This document shows positions 62,330 to 64,000 of a stretch of DNA of 64,000 nucleotides, in pieces. The stretch is taken from positions 20,418,083 to 20,482,082 of the forward strand of contig NC_049982.1 in assembly GCF_000003815.2 (NCBI RefSeq). Direction: 5' to 3'. Under the pieces are notes generated by a model. That model had not been told where the DNA came from. It made no database searches and saw only the letters and a program-made list of their open reading frames with translations. The translations under genes and the position numbers were made by a program. Source of the stretch: Branchiostoma floridae (Eukaryota; Chordata; Leptocardii; Amphioxiformes; Branchiostomatidae). Position 1 is the first letter of the stretch, and every line of letters starts with the position of its first letter.

Positions 62330-62860
62330 AGTTAGATTTGTGTCCCCTGGCAGCTTCCCTTGGTACTACAATTTAAGTTCCATTTATGATATCTCCTGTC
62401 ATAGACATGTTATGGCCACAGTTTTGGGGTGATAGCTCTTGTGCCAGGAAAGAAGTGACAAGTTTTCCTATCAGTTAGTTTTGAAATTGGAGGGGCATTT
62501 TTGTCAAATTTGTAAAGAAGATAATTCAAGAAATGAAAAGCAAATTTTCATAATTTTTGGTATGTAGGTAGCTTACACAAAGATATAAAAGATGAAGTAC
62601 AAATTATACAACTAGGAGGACATTTGCATGTATCATAGCAGTTTTTTTTTTCAATGTATCTCCTGTCCCACACATGAAAATGGTCTTGGCAGATAGCTTT
62701 TGACAAAACCTGGCAGGGGTAGGCCCCCTGACATTTACTTTTGGAACTGCAACCCTTAAGGACATATTTGTCAAAATACTCCAAAGAGATAAGTGCAGAA
62801 GGAACAGAGATTTTTTTATCATTTGGTATGTAGGTTGCTTAGACAACGATGAAAAAATAT
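62330..62860. repeat. diverged tandem duplication, period about 280 bp
   Basis: The block atctcctgtcatagacatg ... gatagctcttgtgccagg recurs as atctcctgtcccacacatg ... gatagcttttgacaaaacc. The block tttttggtatgtaggtagctt recurs as catttggtatgtaggttgctt. It looks like a dispersed repeat unit present in tandem. Its family is unknown. Confidence 0.55.
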
Positions 62861-63284
62861 GTAAATGTACAGATCATTTACATGAAATATATTTCTTTTA
62901 CCTGTATTTGTTTTTTTTCTCATTTATAGCACCTCGAAATCTAAGGCATGGAAATGTTCAGCCCTTGCAGATGCAAACTTACACAAAGACAGCACACTGG
63001 TATTTTCTGTCATTAACATAAGAAACATGAAGCTCTTAAAGATGTTCTGGAAATAGCTTACAACATTTGAAATGATGCAGATTACATCCAATCCAGGCAG
63101 AAGTTGCAATTGGCAGTGCAAGCAGGGACAGTTGCCACGTCAGGTCTTGAAAGATAGGAGCAATTTCTAATGCTCCCTGTAATGGTGGCCTTGGGATTTG
63201 AAAACCTTGTTATTTTTAGCCAAATAGAATTATTGCAGGTCACAAACAGGAAGTACTTTGCAAAGGCTTACTTGGCATCAGCAG

Positions 63285-63307
63285 CAGTAGTAGTAGTAGT
63301 AGTAGTC
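63285..63307. repeat. (TAG)n microsatellite
   Basis: Seven or more tandem TAG/AGT triplets. Confidence 0.9.
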
Positions 63308-63436
63308 CACTGTGTCCGCTGCTGCAGTGGTTGTAAACACTCTGCAGCTGCAATCAGTCTTTCTTCAATTCTCTCCACTTTGTATCAGTGCACGTTACCA
63401 ACATCTTACATGTACTAAGTACTTGTTTTCTAACAG

Positions 63437-63612
63437 CTGCCAAGTCAGACTTGGATAAAAAAATCCATGCCGTGAAGTCTAAAAGGATCACAGGCCAATC
63501 AGCTTCAGAGCACATTCAGATTACCGTGCTAAAAAATGTGCGACGATTTCATTTTGTTGTCACTGCGCCTCCAGGCTTAGAGGCATTTCAGCACTTTGAG
63601 AGGCCCTCTTGA
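63437..63612 (+). other. exon-like segment of unknown gene
   Basis: A good acceptor (ttttctaacag) is followed by a frame running to TGA at 63610-63612. It includes KSDLDKKIHAVKSKR and HIQITVLKNVRRFHFVVTAP. I do not recognise it. It could be a terminal exon of another gene or of an alternative transcript, or chance. Confidence 0.25.
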
Positions 63613-63779
63613 AGTCAGTCATGGTGATCATAAAAAATGAGGTATCATTTTGAAATATACTATGTGTACTGCCTGTTTTCATTCTGATTCATGCATAACT
63701 TTATCCGGCAGTTCACCTGGACACATTTGTGGTAAATGCTATCAGTACTTACACAACCGTTCCTGTGCTAGGTATCAAC

Positions 63780-63990
63780 ACTAACGTTACAGAATTATCC
63801 TTGTCCTTGGTGCTGAATACTATCAATTCACGGGTAACTATCAATTCATTGGGTTACTATCAATTCATTGGGTAACTAAGCCTGTGCTGAACACTTATCA
63901 ATGCATAAATATCTAGACCTGTCCATGGTGCTGAATACCATCAATGCATGAGCAAGCAAGCCTGTCCTTTGAAGTAGACATGAACACCAT
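63780..63990. repeat. degenerate minisatellite related to the heparanase-intron array
   Basis: Units such as tgtccttggtgctgaatac followed by tatcaattcatgggtaact share the core tgtcc(t/c)tggtgctgaat with the 4190-5235 array. The array may continue beyond the window. Confidence 0.6.
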
Positions 63991-64000
63991 AATCATGGTA

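Overview
This is eukaryotic nuclear DNA. It has short exons bounded by GT-AG (once GC-AG) introns, large introns, and many non-autonomous inverted-repeat transposons and minisatellites. Five intron-rich genes could be joined exon by exon with every splice phase agreeing, and their products are close to the vertebrate proteins in length and sequence. The gene set, the vertebrate-like intron density and the repeat style suggest an invertebrate deuterostome, most likely a cephalochordate (Branchiostoma). The species call is an inference.

Layout: (1) 351-5805 (+) heparanase, 10 exons, followed by a 29-bp minisatellite starting at the stop codon. (2) 8939-12547 (-) RNF103, a membrane RING-H2 ubiquitin ligase. 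(3) 13736-21178 (+) RMND5A, the RING subunit of the CTLH/GID ubiquitin ligase. Genes 2 and 3 are head to head across a compact promoter with a CRE and a YY1-like site. (4) 22721-27516 (-) the C11orf54 zinc ester hydrolase, convergent with RMND5A and carrying a broken LINE in an intron. (5) 29074-32662 (-) ornithine aminotransferase, with one GC-AG intron. (6) about 37649-61005 (+) a long adaptor protein with a PH domain, tyrosine motifs, proline-rich SH3 ligands and two PDZ-like domains, most like vertebrate PLEKHS1. Its 5' end is uncertain. An exon-like piece of unknown nature lies near the right edge.

Introns and spacers hold at least nine TIR elements without transposase. Two are hAT-like with perfect 8-bp target duplications and share an internal segment. 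Two have TA duplications. One 1.9-kb element is built of CTACTG/CAGTAG motifs and contains what may be a captured exon. A near-perfect 380-bp palindrome lies in RMND5A intron 3, and a 100-N assembly gap lies inside another inverted repeat.

The genes are functionally independent: extracellular heparan sulfate cleavage, ER-associated ubiquitination, CTLH ubiquitination, ester hydrolysis, mitochondrial ornithine metabolism and receptor-proximal signalling. RNF103 and RMND5A are the one pair whose layout suggests co-regulation. I found no complete transposase, no CRISPR array and no intact virus.
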